A DNA stretch of 64,000 bases from Mesorhizobium sp. M00.F.Ca.ET.216.01.1.1. Lineage in GTDB: Bacteria; Pseudomonadota; Alphaproteobacteria; Rhizobiales; Rhizobiaceae. The DNA lies in assembly GCF_004010325.2 (NCBI RefSeq), contig NZ_SADR02000016.1, positions 58,380 through 122,379 on the forward strand. The letters run 5' to 3'. This document shows positions 46,385-56,300 of the stretch, in pieces; position 1 is the first letter of the stretch, and every line of letters begins with the position of its first letter. A model generated the notes under the pieces. It was given only the letters and a program-made list of their open reading frames with translations, made no database searches and had not been told where the DNA came from. The translations under genes and the position numbers were made by a program.

Positions 46385-48000
46385 GGTACGAGAAGACGGC
46401 GCGTGCCCATGGCTCACCGTTCACCTGGAGTCTGGGCGAAGGGCTCAACGAACTCAGCGCGCCCGCGCGGGTTGAGGAGATCGAGCGTGAGTTCGAGCAG
46501 CGTCGCGCCCGCCTATCCCAATCGACTTCATGGACAAGACACTTCTGGAAGCCGCTCACGCCTCATTCAGGGGTCAGTATGAGATCAAGGACGGGAAGCC
46601 CGAGCTGTTCGTACGACTGGATGCCGTCAACCTCGGCTACACCCATCCGAGAGAGGCGGACGTCATTACACTCACTGAGCCAGACCTCGAGGGCCTCCTC
46701 ACTGGAACCTCGGACGAGATTCCGTCGAGCGCACTCGTCTCGATTGGACCGTTCAACTTTGAAGGCTACTGGTACAATCGGCGGCACTTTACAGCCATAG
46801 ACGGCATCGGTAATCGCAACGAGGTCCGCGACCTGCAGAAGATTTGGAGCGGGATTCTGCTCTTTCGCGATGGCTTCCGCGTTTTTCCCTATGGCGACGA
46901 GGAGGATGACTGGCTCGGCTTGGATCGCCGCGCGCTCGGCCGCACCGGCTATGTTCTGAACAAGAACCAGTTTGTCGGCCACGTTCAGATTACGCGTATG
47001 GGCAACCCACATCTGCTCGATCAAACCAATCGCGAGGGACTCCGCGTCAACCCGGAACAAACGGCGTTCGTTCAGATTCTTGGGCATGTCGTCAAAGACC
47101 TACTCTGGGACTTCTTTAAGGACGTGGATCGGCGCCACAAGCTGACCCCAATTGAACTCGGCGACGTGAAATCGCAAATCGACCAGCTAAAATCGCGCGC
47201 GTCCGGCGCGATTGCCCGAGTCCGAAGGCTCGTACCCAAGGAAGAGCAAGAGGTCGTCGACGATCTCCAGCACGCGCTCGTCGAGTTCCAAGACCTCACG
47301 GCGCGCGCCCAGAAACGCATCGAAGAAGTCGAAGCCGACGGCAAGCAAATGATTCAGATGGCTGGCGTCGGGCTGATGGTCGAGGTCGTGGCACACGAAC
47401 TTGCCCGTGCGACCGAGGGCGCATTGCAAGCTTTGGAAGCACTAAAGGGCAGAGACCTGCCATCGGAGATCAAGGCACGCCTCGAGACTTTGCGCTCCGA
47501 AATGAAGAGCGTGTCGAAGCGGCTGCGCGTGCTTGATCAGCTCAGCGTTTCCGGCCGCCAGCGGTCCGAAGTCTTCGATCTTGCAGAACTCTTCGACGAC
47601 ATCCAGGAGGGCCATGCCGCACAGTTTGAGCGCCACGGAGTGGTGCTCAGGATCACTAAGCCCAAAAGCCCCGTGCGGGTGCGCCTTGTCAAAGGCATGC
47701 TGATTCAGATCATTGAGAACATGCTTTCCAACTCACTCTATTGGACTCAGGTGCGAAAAAACCGCGAGCCGCGGCTCGTTCCCACCATAACCGTCACCAT
47801 CGAGAGCGACCCGCCCACCATCACGTTCGAGGACAATGGCAGCGGAATTGCGCACGATCACATCGAAAAAGTCTTCCGACCTTTTTGGTCGCTCAAGGAG
47901 AAGTCGAAGCGGCGCGGCCTCGGACTCTACATTGCGAAAGAGAATGCCGAGCACCTGGGCGGCACCCTGAACGCCAAGCGTCACCGCCACCCGTTGCCCT
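46385..48000 (+). pseudogene. Large ATP-binding protein with C-terminal histidine-kinase-type ATPase domain, truncated
   Basis: From 46530 the frame is open for over 480 codons: a middle region (DEIPSSALVSIGPFNFEGYWYNRRHF, LFRDGFRVFPYGDEEDDWLGLDRRAL, LNKNQFVGHVQIT, LLDQTNREGLR) of the type that follows an Hsp90/MORC-like GHKL domain, a long coiled coil (about 235-345), then a second GHKL domain with N box ENMLSNSLYW, G1 FEDNGSGI and G2 RRGLGLYIAKE. The first GHKL domain is lost at the 46.4 kb junction. The C-terminal few residues are lost at about 48000, where the next gene intrudes. Such dual-ATPase proteins are encoded with a partner like the following gene. Confidence 0.6.
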
Positions 48001-48001
48001 T

Positions 48002-49433
48002 ATGTCACGCAGCAACCTACTCAATGACAAGCGGGCCCATTTCCGCGACCAGGCGAAGCTGCTTGGCGCCCTGTTTAGGTTCTACCGCAAGGACGACTTG
48101 CTTAAGGCAGATAATCTTCCACGCACGCTCGAACGCTTGGCCACGCACCTCGCTGACGCGTTAAAGATCGCAACCTTCCTCTCCAACTACGAAGCGAGCC
48201 TCGAGGGGCGACGGCGCGCTTCTTTAAGAGTGTGAGAAGGCTCGATCTCTCGGACTATGGTGAGATCAGCCAGCTGCTTCTGAACTTCGAAGGGCAGCCG
48301 CTTGGCAGCTACCTCGTCGACGTCTTCGACAGCGCCCTGCAGTTTGAGATCGAGGCCGATGGCCCCACCATTGAGGCAGCCCGTGCACTCAAGGATGTCG
48401 ACCTCAGCCTCTATCCCGCACCACATATTGCCGGAACGAGCGACCTCCAGCATCTCGTTCATCAGACAGTGTGGCAGCATCGAGCGCGCCTCGGCGTAGT
48501 GACCAACAAGCTCGAGCCCTCGATTGCCTTCGCGATGTTTTCCTGCGCCGCGACTATCCCGCACCCAATCAGGACAAAGACGTTCGCGACGCATTCATCG
48601 TCATGACGCCCGCCTGCGATCTTGTGCGCGAAGAGGGCACGAAACGAATTCTTCTGCTGGCTGGCGATGTCAGCCCGTTGACACACACGTCGTGGGACTA
48701 TGGCAATACCCTCACCACGCCTCTCGGCCGCTTAGAGGATGCAGCGCCATTCGGCTACAATGGGACGCCAAAGACTTGCGATCCGAGAGCCGCGCCACCA
48801 TCAGAACGATGCTAGCCGCGGACGTCGCCTATTTCCTCTTTCAGCGAATGCGGGAGAACTACGCTCTCGATCTGCAACAATCGCTGCTTACGCGCCTTGG
48901 CCGAGTCGGTTTGCCAGCCAAAATGCCGGCGACGTTTCCTGTGACGGTCACCATCGTATTTCGACGACACGAAGACGGTGCAGACGCTCAACCTGCCGAC
49001 GCTCGCTCAGGATGGAGCCGTCTGTTACCTCGGACGAGACGAGGACAATGCCGAGAATGCCCGCCTCGTCATGACGGAGGCTGCCATCGATGAGCTGATG
49101 GCTGCGATCGCCGCAATTCCCGAAGTCAAGGTCATGCCGAAAGGCAAGGATCCGCTCAAAGCTCTCAAATCAACTGACACCTTAGCGCGGCTTCTGCAAA
49201 GGGGCCTGCCGCTAGGCAAGCTCACCGGTGGATACAGCGAGATCCGCTCGCCCGACAAGTCTGCGGACGGCGCAAAACCACCTCTGCTGGGTTTCATCAC
49301 GCGAAACCCAGAGGCAAAGCACAACAACCAGAATGGCGGAATCCTCATCAAGGTCGAGCACGATTCCGTATTCGTCGCCGCCAACGCCCCCCGCCAATCG
49401 CGGACTCTGGCGTTGTTGAAAAGGCCGTTGTGA
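48002..49433 (+). pseudogene. Partner protein of the GHKL ATPase (receiver-linked type), multiply frameshifted
   Basis: Four frames give one plausible protein: MSRSNLLNDKRAHFRDQAKLLGALFRFYRKDDLLK...LADALKIATFLSNYEASLEG; SVRRLDLSDYGEISQLLLNFEGQPLGSYLVDVFDSALQFEIE...HIAGTSDLQHLVHQTVWQ; RDAFIVMTPACDLVREEGTKRILLLAGDVSPLT; LDLQQSLLTRLGRVGLPAKMPATFPVTV; and finally TLNLPTLAQDGAVCYLGRDE...LVMTEAAIDELMAAIAAIPEV to TAG-free end at 49433. Relatives I recall carry a response-regulator receiver domain at the N-terminus, absent here. Probably an effector working with the ATPase. No catalytic motif identified. Confidence 0.45.
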
Positions 49434-49558
49434 CACCCCCCAGTACTACGGCGGCGGACTAGCGATACGTGTCTGCGGAACTCATTGCTGACATCTATGC
49501 GGAGACCCTTCTGGGTTCGACCGCGGGAACCCGCCCGCATCGGGGCTGGCCGCGATTT

Positions 49559-49745
49559 CATGAGGTGACACCCTCGTCATCATGGTTGCCGAAATCGTCT
49601 TCAGCCATCGCGCCGATTGGCATCGTCGTGGCCGCACCGCTGTTCCCGTTCAGCAAGCCCGCGTCCTCAAGCGCCTCCAGATCAGGCAGGTCGCGGAGTG
49701 TATCGAGCCCGAAGTGCTTCAAAAAGTAAGCACCCGGTAGTGACC
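49559..49745 (-). pseudogene. scpB: ScpB (SMC-kleisin partner) C-terminal fragment
   Basis: The minus strand ends with AYFLKHFGLDTLRDLPDLEALEDAGLLNGNSG, the winged-helix C-terminus of chromosome-segregation protein ScpB, then an acidic tail and TGA. Nothing upstream of it is recognisable. Confidence 0.7.
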
Positions 49746-49759
49746 GCGGCGTGCCGGAT

Positions 49760-49995
49760 TTGAAGGGACAACTAGCTGTCGCCTGTTAGCCAGTTGGATC
49801 GAGCTGGGTCTCGAATGATTTTGCGAAGGGCCTCGATGCCGAAGTCGCTAAAGGCAGGGGTTGCGATTCCATCGAGACCCACAGCTTACCATCCTCAGGC
49901 TCGAGTTGGTCCGACAGGTCCCACAGCAGGTCTTCATCCTGGCCCAGAATTTGAGCGACGCGCCGGATCATGAAGACGTGGGCGATCGCTGCCAT
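49760..49995 (-). pseudogene. Small conserved rhizobial protein, frameshifted
   Basis: MAAIAHVFMIRRVAQILGQDEDLLWDLSDQLEPEDGKLWV followed, after a one-base shift near 49870, by DGIATPAFSDFGIEALRKIIRDPARSNWLTGDS. This pattern (HVFxIRRVAxxLGEDED...EDGxLWV...FxxxGIExLxxII) is common as a short protein in rhizobial accessory DNA, often next to IS66 ends. Function unknown. Confidence 0.5.
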
Positions 49996-50235
49996 GGTTC
50001 AGGCGGCTGCCGCTTGTGATCGGGCTTTCTCCATTCCCACGGTAGCAATTCAGGAAGCCGTCTATGTGGGATGCCGGCGATGCGCGCGAGCACGTCGGCC
50101 AGCCAGGCCAACGGATCGACATCGTTGAGCTTTGCCGTCGTAATGAGCGTGGACATGGCGGCTGCCCGGGCAGCGCCGCGCTCGGAACCGGCGAAGAGCC
50201 ACGACCCGTCTTGAGCTCCCGGCTCCCCGACAACG
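49968..50235 (-). pseudogene. IS66-family transposase TnpC, C-terminal fragment
   Basis: MSTLITTAKLNDVDPLAWLADVLARIAGIPHRRLPELLPWEW preceded in another frame by WLFAGSERGAARAA is the C-terminus of an IS66 transposase of a different subgroup from the one at position 2. It is frameshifted and truncated. Confidence 0.8.
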
Positions 50236-50396
50236 GGCTAGGCGGTCGTCACGATAGCGCGACCAACCCCCAACCAGCCCTCGAACTGATACAGCGCAAT
50301 GGCGAGGCTTCCTGATCAGCAGCTTAATGAGCCGCCCATTCTTCCAACACTTGATTCACGCAACCAACACCGACAACCGACACCTGCTGTCGGGTC

Positions 50397-50412
50397 TGTC
50401 GGCTCCTCGACA
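50397..50412 (+). promoter_or_regulatory. NifA-type upstream activator sequence
   Basis: TGT-CGGCTCCTCG-ACA is an exact TGT-N10-ACA site, the NifA binding consensus. It is centred about 98 bases upstream of the -24 element of the sigma-54 promoter at 50501, within the usual 80-150 base range. Confidence 0.6.
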
Positions 50413-50500
50413 CAATGTTAACGGCTTGGCTCCCACTGCACCCCATTTAAGTCATTGAACAACACTCAGAAATAGACATTCCAACGCTCTATCGGCGAAA

Positions 50501-50516
50501 TTGGCACGACTTTTGA
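50501..50516 (+). promoter_or_regulatory. Sigma-54 (-24/-12) promoter for the egtD-like operon
   Basis: TTGGCACGACTTTTGA matches the sigma-54 consensus TGGCACG-N4-TTGC at every conserved position of the -24 box. It has the correct 10-base GG-to-GC spacing, with GA in place of GC at -12. It lies ~120 bases before the ATG at 50638. Sequence 50236-50396 contains no gene. Confidence 0.65.
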
Positions 50517-50637
50517 AGCTACCTTTTTATGAAGCGGCGGGAGCTGCCGACGATATTCATGCCCTTGGTGACAACGTCAATACGCATGCCGTTCCGTACG
50601 CATCCCCAGTACACCGTTATTGAATGGAGTTATCTCT

Positions 50638-51666
50638 ATGGCTCGACATCGTCCCGGGACAACCGCAGTGGTTACACGCAATAAATATGAGATCCTCGGC
50701 GCGGATGTACCCGAAGAAACGTTATTCAAGGGCGACCTATTGGTGGCGTCCTTATCGGAATCACCGCGCAGCGTGAACTCCATTTATTACTACGATGATG
50801 CAGGTTCTCGCCTATTTGAACGTCTCTGTCACGAGGAAACATATTACCTGTTCAGAACAGAAAAGGACATACTATCCCAACATGCATCGTCCATAGCCGA
50901 CATCACAGGTCCTATCTTCATCGTTGAGCTGGGATCTGGAAACGCGGAGAAAACGACTCTTTTATTTGACGCATACTTGAAGGAACACGGCCGCACTTCT
51001 TACGCTGCCATCGACATCAATCGTTCGATCTTGGAGAGGGCGGCTGAGAACATTCTCTCCGTGACAACCGATTTGGACTTCTTAGGAATTGTCGGGACCT
51101 ACCAAACCGGACTCGCGCAAGTCGCCAATCTAATTGGACCAAAGCTTTTAGTTTGCCTCGGCAGCACTATGGGGAACATGCACGATGACGAATTGCATGA
51201 TCTCCTCCTATCGGCGCGATCGGCTTTGTCTTCTGGCGACTATCTTTTGGTCGGGATGGATTTGGACAAAGAAACGAAAATCCTAGAGGCGGCCTACAAT
51301 AATCAAACGGCTATTCTGACCAACTTATGTGTCCTACAACATTTGAACTGGCGTTTCGGTGGAGATTTTGATCTATTCCAGTTTCGACACGTGGCATTCC
51401 ATAATAAATCGCTTTATCGAATGGAGAGCCATCTGGAAGCAACGCAGGAACAAATGATCAATCTAAAAAATCTGAATTTCTCCTTGCATCTCGAGAAGGG
51501 AGAGATGATTAGGACGGAGATCATGCGGAAGGTTGAATTGTATGTGTTCCACAAGCTGCTCGGCCTGTATAATTTCCGGCCGGTTCAGCATTGGACGGAC
51601 TCGTGCCAGCAATATGCGGTTTCTCTGTTTCAACTCGGTGCAGAGCCGACAGAACTCGAATCATGA
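50638..51666 (+). CDS. EgtD-like amino-acid N-alpha-methyltransferase, altered substrate pocket
   Basis: An intact 342-residue member of the EgtD family, SAM enzymes that trimethylate the alpha-amino group of histidine. Landmarks: YYYDDAGSRLFERLCHEETYYLFRTEKDIL, SAM motif FIVELGSGNAEKT (~97-107), AAIDINRSIL, LGSTMGNM (~174-181, with the Asn that holds the substrate amino group) and GMDLDKETKILEAAYNN. In EgtD the motif TExS near the C-terminus gives a Glu and Ser that contact the imidazole. Here it reads TEIM (~293-296), so Ser is Met. The substrate may therefore not be histidine. GGAG is eight bases before ATG 50638. AT-rich compared with neighbours; coupled to the next gene by ATGA. Confidence 0.88.
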   Translation: MARHRPGTTAVVTRNKYEILGADVPEETLFKGDLLVASLSESPRSVNSIYYYDDAGSRLFERLCHEETYYLFRTEKDILSQHASSIADITGPIFIVELGSGNAEKTTLLFDAYLKEHGRTSYAAIDINRSILERAAENILSVTTDLDFLGIVGTYQTGLAQVANLIGPKLLVCLGSTMGNMHDDELHDLLLSARSALSSGDYLLVGMDLDKETKILEAAYNNQTAILTNLCVLQHLNWRFGGDFDLFQFRHVAFHNKSLYRMESHLEATQEQMINLKNLNFSLHLEKGEMIRTEIMRKVELYVFHKLLGLYNFRPVQHWTDSCQQYAVSLFQLGAEPTELES

Positions 51667-51686
51667 CGTCCCCTGGAGAAAATGCG

Positions 51687-53054
51687 ATGAAAGAGGACAT
51701 TGAATCGGAAGCGCGGAGCTATTGTCGCTTCTACCCTGCAATATTCGTCGGAGCGAAGGGGAGTTATCTGATCGCCGAGACCGGTGACAAATACCTCGAC
51801 TTTTTAGCCGGGTGTGGGTCATTAAACTATGGACACAACGACCAAGTGATGCAGTCTGCCCTTCAAGACTATATCTCAAACGATGGCATTGCTCTTGGGC
51901 TCGACCTCCGCACACGCGCCAAGCAGGAGTTTATCGACACATTCGAACAGTTGATCTTGCGTCCAAGATCGCTTGAATATCGAATTCAATTCACCGGCCC
52001 CACCGGCGCCAATGCCGTTGAGGCTGCCATCAAGCTCGCACGCAAGGTGACCGGTCGCAGCAACATCATCGCGTTTACCAACGCTTTTCATGGCTGTTCG
52101 CTCGGTGCGTTAGCCCTTACGGCGAATTCTTACCACCGGGGAGCATCCGCTTCCATGCTCCACGGCGTTCATCGCGCGATGTACGATGGCTATCTCGGGC
52201 TCAACTGCGATACGGCTGAATTGCTGCGAAAACAGTTGAGTGACCCGTCCGGCGGGATAGACCGACCAGCCGCAGTCATTCTCGAGATTGTGCAAGCCGA
52301 AGGCGGGATAAATGTGCCAACGCTTCACTGGGTCAAAGAAATAGAACAGATTGCCCGGCGCCATGGCGCGCTCCTAATAGTCGACGAGATTCAAACCGGT
52401 TGTGGCCGCACAGGCCCATTCTTTGCCTTCGAGGTCTTCGACATTCGTCCGGATATTGTCTTAATGGCGAAATCGATTTCGGGATTCGGTCTTCCGATGT
52501 CTCTAGTCTTGATTGCCCCAAACATCGACATTTGGGGTCCCGGTGAACACAATGGTACATTCCGTGGTAATAATCATGCTTTCGTCACGGCCACTGCTGC
52601 CCTACAAAAGTATTGGTCTGACAAACGCTTTGAAAGCGAGATCCGTCGCAAGGGCAGGATTGCCAGAGCAATGTTGTCGGAATTCGGTGCTCCTCTCGGC
52701 TACCTTGTTAAGGGATGCGGTTTGATGCTTGGGCTTGACATCGTTGATAAGAAGCTGGCTGCTCAGGTAAAAGCCGAAGCATACAAGCGGAAACTCATCG
52801 TTGAATTGTGCGGGCCATCCGACGAGATCATCAAGCTAATGCCCCCGCTGACGATCTTGGATGAAGAATTGGTCTCCGGAATTAATGTGCTTCTTTCGAC
52901 CATCAGCACTACTTTCTGCCCCGAACGAGCGAATAGGGCTGTAGGCCGCAGCGGGAGCGGGGACTGTCAGTTCCCAATTGGAGGATATCGCCCAGTTCCG
53001 CGACAGAGTGGAAATGTCTACCCCAGTCGAAGTATTAAACCCGATCTGTACTAA
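51687..53054 (+). CDS. Diaminobutyrate-2-oxoglutarate-type aminotransferase (EctB-like)
   Basis: A 455-residue class III PLP aminotransferase closest in pattern to EctB/DABA aminotransferases: ESEARSYCRFYPAIF at the start, DFLAGCGSLNYGHND, FTGPTGANAVEAAIKLARKVTGR, FTNAFHGCSLGALALT, LLIVDEIQTGCGRTG and the PLP Lys262 in LMAKSISGFGLPMS. The expected reaction is aspartate-semialdehyde plus glutamate to 2,4-diaminobutyrate. ATG 51687 has GGAG eight bases upstream and fits the family N-terminus; ATG 51663 overlaps the egtD stop and is an alternative. The last ~45 residues (after STISTTFCPE) are not family-like and may be a run-on. Presumably co-transcribed from the sigma-54 promoter. Confidence 0.88.
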   Translation: MKEDIESEARSYCRFYPAIFVGAKGSYLIAETGDKYLDFLAGCGSLNYGHNDQVMQSALQDYISNDGIALGLDLRTRAKQEFIDTFEQLILRPRSLEYRIQFTGPTGANAVEAAIKLARKVTGRSNIIAFTNAFHGCSLGALALTANSYHRGASASMLHGVHRAMYDGYLGLNCDTAELLRKQLSDPSGGIDRPAAVILEIVQAEGGINVPTLHWVKEIEQIARRHGALLIVDEIQTGCGRTGPFFAFEVFDIRPDIVLMAKSISGFGLPMSLVLIAPNIDIWGPGEHNGTFRGNNHAFVTATAALQKYWSDKRFESEIRRKGRIARAMLSEFGAPLGYLVKGCGLMLGLDIVDKKLAAQVKAEAYKRKLIVELCGPSDEIIKLMPPLTILDEELVSGINVLLSTISTTFCPERANRAVGRSGSGDCQFPIGGYRPVPRQSGNVYPSRSIKPDLY

Positions 53055-53059
53055 TCATG

Positions 53060-53530
53060 GGCAATGATTCGTTTCGATGGAGTTGAGCCAATCGACCTTA
53101 CTGATCACGTTGCTGTCACCGGGCAACCGACAGCGATGTCTAAGCGCATGGTCCGTGGCGGCGATGCCGCTGGGCTGCCGACGCGGTTTTCGCAGTCAGG
53201 AATAAAGCGCGGTCGCGAATTAGACGATGCTTTCCTATCATCGTCATCCGTAAGGCCGGTTTCGACGGGTTCTGGATCCACATGATTCAGAAGGAAAATG
53301 TCGAATGGCACGTGGCGACTCTGCTTTGATCGCAACCTCGCGTCGGCGCCGGACGAAGAGGGGTCGAAATCAGGGCCGTGACCTTAATCCGCGCGTTGTT
53401 CGTACATCTGCGCCGAGGGGTAGCCGCAGGGACAGCCCCAATCGAAGATCGCCGCCGCATCGTAGGCCAGCGCAGGGCTCATCGACAAGCGGATCCGGCA
53501 CGTCGACCGATGGTGAAGCCGCCTTCTAAC
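53060..53530 (+). pseudogene. IS110-family transposase, N-terminal remnant
   Basis: Frames switch, but SVRPVSTGSGS/VIRKAGFDGFWIHMIQKENVEWHVATLL, then IATSRRRRTKRG, matches the N-terminal IS110 domain found at 10.6-11.0 kb (TIREAGLDGFWIDRVL, IATSRRRRRAK). It is diverged and full of stops. Confidence 0.55.
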
Positions 53531-53654
53531 GGCATCGCAATTTGCCAAGTTATGCGGTGTCGAAACTATCTAGGATGGGGGCGTCCCTAGAAAATACTGT
53601 CATCATAGGAATTGGCCCGTTGAAGGCCGCATCAGAGATTGTGCGAGGTTTAAC

Positions 53655-55013
53655 ATGATCACCTTTTCCGAATTTGCCGGTAGCCTGACCTACGATGCCA
53701 TTCCCGAGGAGGTCCGTGCCATTCTCAGGCGTAGTTTTGCAGACACGCTCGGCGTCGCGGTGGTGGGCGCAACCACGCAGATCTCGTCGATCACTAGGGA
53801 GATTGCCGATCGCCTATGGCGCTCGTCGCCTGAAATCGGCGCGGCCAGGATGATTTTCGACGGGCGCCCCGTCAGCCCGGCGGGAGCGGCATTCGCCGGC
53901 GCTTTTACCATTGATTCGATCGATGGCCACGACAACAACAGCCCCTGCAAGGGTCACGCCGGTTCGGCGGTGTTTCCTGCGCTGCTTGCTGTAGCGGATT
54001 CGCTTAGGCCTTCGGGCGCCGCAATTTCTGGAAGGGAATTCATGGTTGCGCTGGCCGTTGCTTATGAGGTTGCCTACCGCGCGGGTCTGACGCTTCACGG
54101 CACCGTCTCCGACTACCACACTTCAGGAGCGTGGACAGCGGTCGGCGTGGCGGCGGGAGTCTCCCGACTGCTGGGGCTCAGCCAGGAGCAGACGCGCCAT
54201 GCAGCGGGCATTGCAGAATATCACGGTCCTCGCAGCCAAATGATGCGTTGCATCGATTTTCCAACCATGCTGCGCGACGGCGTCGGCTGGGGTGCGCCAT
54301 CGGGCGTCATGGCAGCCTATTTGGCTGACCTCGGCTTCACTGGCGCGCCGGCGATCACGGCCGAGGGGGCCAGCGCCGAGCCGTGGTGGTATGATCTCGG
54401 AGAGGCTTGGCGTGTCGCTGAAGATACCTCATACAAACCCTATCCGGTCTGTCGCTGGGCGCATCCATCGATCGATGCCGCGCGCGAGTTGATGCATGAC
54501 AACTACCTTTCCAGCAAGGATATCACGCGCGTCCGGATTCAGACGTTTCACTATGCCGTTCGGCTTGCTGGTCACAACCCGAAGACGCTGGACGAAATGA
54601 GCTATTCGATCGCGTTCCCGGTTGCGACGATGATCGTGCGTGGCAAAATAGGGCCGCAGGAGCTTTTGCCGGAGGTTCTGCAAGATGAAGAAATCCGACG
54701 CATTTCCAATGCCACCGAGCTTGTTGAAACCGAGCACTACACCCGCATCAGCGTGGGCAAGCGCTGGGCCGACGTCACGCTTTACCTAAAGGACGGCCGC
54801 CAAATCATGTCGGAGCCGCGCACGCCGAAAGGCGATCGCGACAATCCTATGAGCGCGGAAGAGTTCCACAGCAAATACGTCAATTTCACGAACGGTTTGA
54901 TCAGCGAGGGCAGGGCCGAGGAGATGGAAGCGATGGCGCTGTCATTCGATCGATTGGACAGTAAAGGGCTTAGCCGTCTGATCGGCTTGACCGTTGCGCC
55001 ACTTGATCACTGA
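53655..55013 (+). CDS. MmgE/PrpD family protein
   Basis: An intact 452-residue MmgE/PrpD protein: SFADTLGVAVVGATT near the start, AFAGAFTIDSIDGHDNNSPCKGHAGSAVFPALLAVAD (the conserved D..D..HPG-type region, with KGHAG), VALAVAYEVAYRAGLTLHG, GAWTAVGVAAGVSRLLGLS...HAAGIAEYHGPRSQ, DGVGWGAPSGVMAAYLA and YKPYPVCRWAHPSIDAA. The family includes 2-methylcitrate dehydratase, cis-aconitate decarboxylase and uncharacterised dehydratases or decarboxylases in secondary pathways. It stands alone on its strand; no prpBC is near. Substrate unknown; a dehydration in the adjacent amino-acid pathway is possible. Confidence 0.9.
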   Translation: MITFSEFAGSLTYDAIPEEVRAILRRSFADTLGVAVVGATTQISSITREIADRLWRSSPEIGAARMIFDGRPVSPAGAAFAGAFTIDSIDGHDNNSPCKGHAGSAVFPALLAVADSLRPSGAAISGREFMVALAVAYEVAYRAGLTLHGTVSDYHTSGAWTAVGVAAGVSRLLGLSQEQTRHAAGIAEYHGPRSQMMRCIDFPTMLRDGVGWGAPSGVMAAYLADLGFTGAPAITAEGASAEPWWYDLGEAWRVAEDTSYKPYPVCRWAHPSIDAARELMHDNYLSSKDITRVRIQTFHYAVRLAGHNPKTLDEMSYSIAFPVATMIVRGKIGPQELLPEVLQDEEIRRISNATELVETEHYTRISVGKRWADVTLYLKDGRQIMSEPRTPKGDRDNPMSAEEFHSKYVNFTNGLISEGRAEEMEAMALSFDRLDSKGLSRLIGLTVAPLDH

Positions 55014-55309
55014 TCTTCGCCGCGGCCAGATTTACGGGGTTGGCCGGAATTATTTTCCGCCGGCTGTTCTTTTCGATCCATACCGCGAATCTCTATGAAT
55101 GGTCAGGAGAACCGCTGAGCAACGGCGCAAGAGACGGAGACCAAAGAGAGCGCCGGTCCCAAGAAAATGCGCGCCGATCTTCTTACGCGATCCCAGACCG
55201 ACGGAACGCCGCCCGGCGTCCGCCGGCCCACCCGCACGAATGATGCCACTGATCACTTGGCGATCATCGAGCGCGCAATGCTTTCGGGTGTGGGTCGGCG
55301 GATGCGGTT

Positions 55310-55905
55310 CAAGCAGCCCAACGTAAACTGCCCATCGCTGAGTCAGAAGCCCAATATCTCTCTGCAGTGTAGGGACGGATAGTCCCAAACTGATCGACCA
55401 AGTCCCGGTAAATCGCCTGGGCATTTCGCTTCAGGCGGACCTGTTCTTTTATCCACGCCCGATCCGGTTCACAGGCCGAGCGGGCCAGGCTGCTGGTGAC
55501 CATCCCTCCCGACCCCAAAAGCCGATGGTCGGGGTGGAGGAATTCGGTCCTCCGAGGTTGCCGAGCCGGTGGTTACTTCCCGGGGGAATTTGCCTCCGCA
55601 CCAGCCCGCTGCGCTCGGTAACGCCGAATCGTCTTGCGATCGACACCCGTCAGCCTTTGAATCTCGCGCTGGCTGGTGTTGCGATCAAGTGATGATAGTA
55701 CGGTGCTTGCAGATGTGCCTTCAAGACGTTCAACTCCTGGCCCCCCGCTGTATGAAAGGGGCGAAAAATAAACGTCCTGCCTTAACGGCTAGCGCTCTCT
55801 CCAGTAGCCTTCCGGTGATCGTCAGAGGGGAGTTTCAGACCATACCCCGGGGGATTTGACCGACCCACGGGGGTTAGCCGCTGTTATGGAGATAGTAGGA
55901 CACTC
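55310..55905 (-). pseudogene. IS21-family element remnant with istA N-terminus
   Basis: On the minus strand TSQREIQRLTGVDRKTIRRYRAQRAGAEANSPG (IstA helix-turn-helix) is followed by in-frame stops, then SACEPDRAWIKEQVRLKRNAQAIYRDLVDQFG in another frame and then unrelated sequence. The IS21-like outer end (CCCGTGGGTCGGTCAAATCCCCC on the minus strand) lies at about 55850-55875. Bases 55014-55310 hold no recognised gene. Confidence 0.7.
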
Positions 55906-56170
55906 TGTTTGACGGCGACACTCCAGAGAGACATGACGATGGCCCAGGAGAAGACATTTGGGCCGCTGGCTCCGGTCATCTGCTTCGACGATGCGATGAG
56001 GTCGTGCACAAGGCCAACGACCCGATCTACGGCCTTGCCGCTACGGGTCCAATCTGAAGCGTGTCTGGCTGATGGCCGAGAAACATGGCATGGTGGAGCA
56101 TCAACACCGGACGCATGTCTTCGGAAGCGGCGGCGTCAAGCAGTCGATGGAGACAACGTGAAATCGCCAT
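55900..56170 (+). pseudogene. Aldehyde dehydrogenase (succinate-semialdehyde type), C-terminal scrap
   Basis: EKTFGPLAPVICFDD, then in other frames VVHKANDPIYGLAA and INTGRMSSEAA, are pieces of the C-terminal third of NAD(P)-aldehyde dehydrogenases of the GabD group (ETFGPVAPV...ANDTxYGLAA...GINTG). It has several small deletions and no beginning. Confidence 0.6.
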
Positions 56171-56300
56171 TCGCAGTTCGGCCGCTGATCTGTAGCGTGC
56201 CGATCCTCCCATGCGTCCCAATTCAGCTTCTTGCTGCAAAGCTCAGCCCGTTCATGCTTCTAATTTGCAATTGCACCAAGGTCGGGATAGGGCATTGTTC

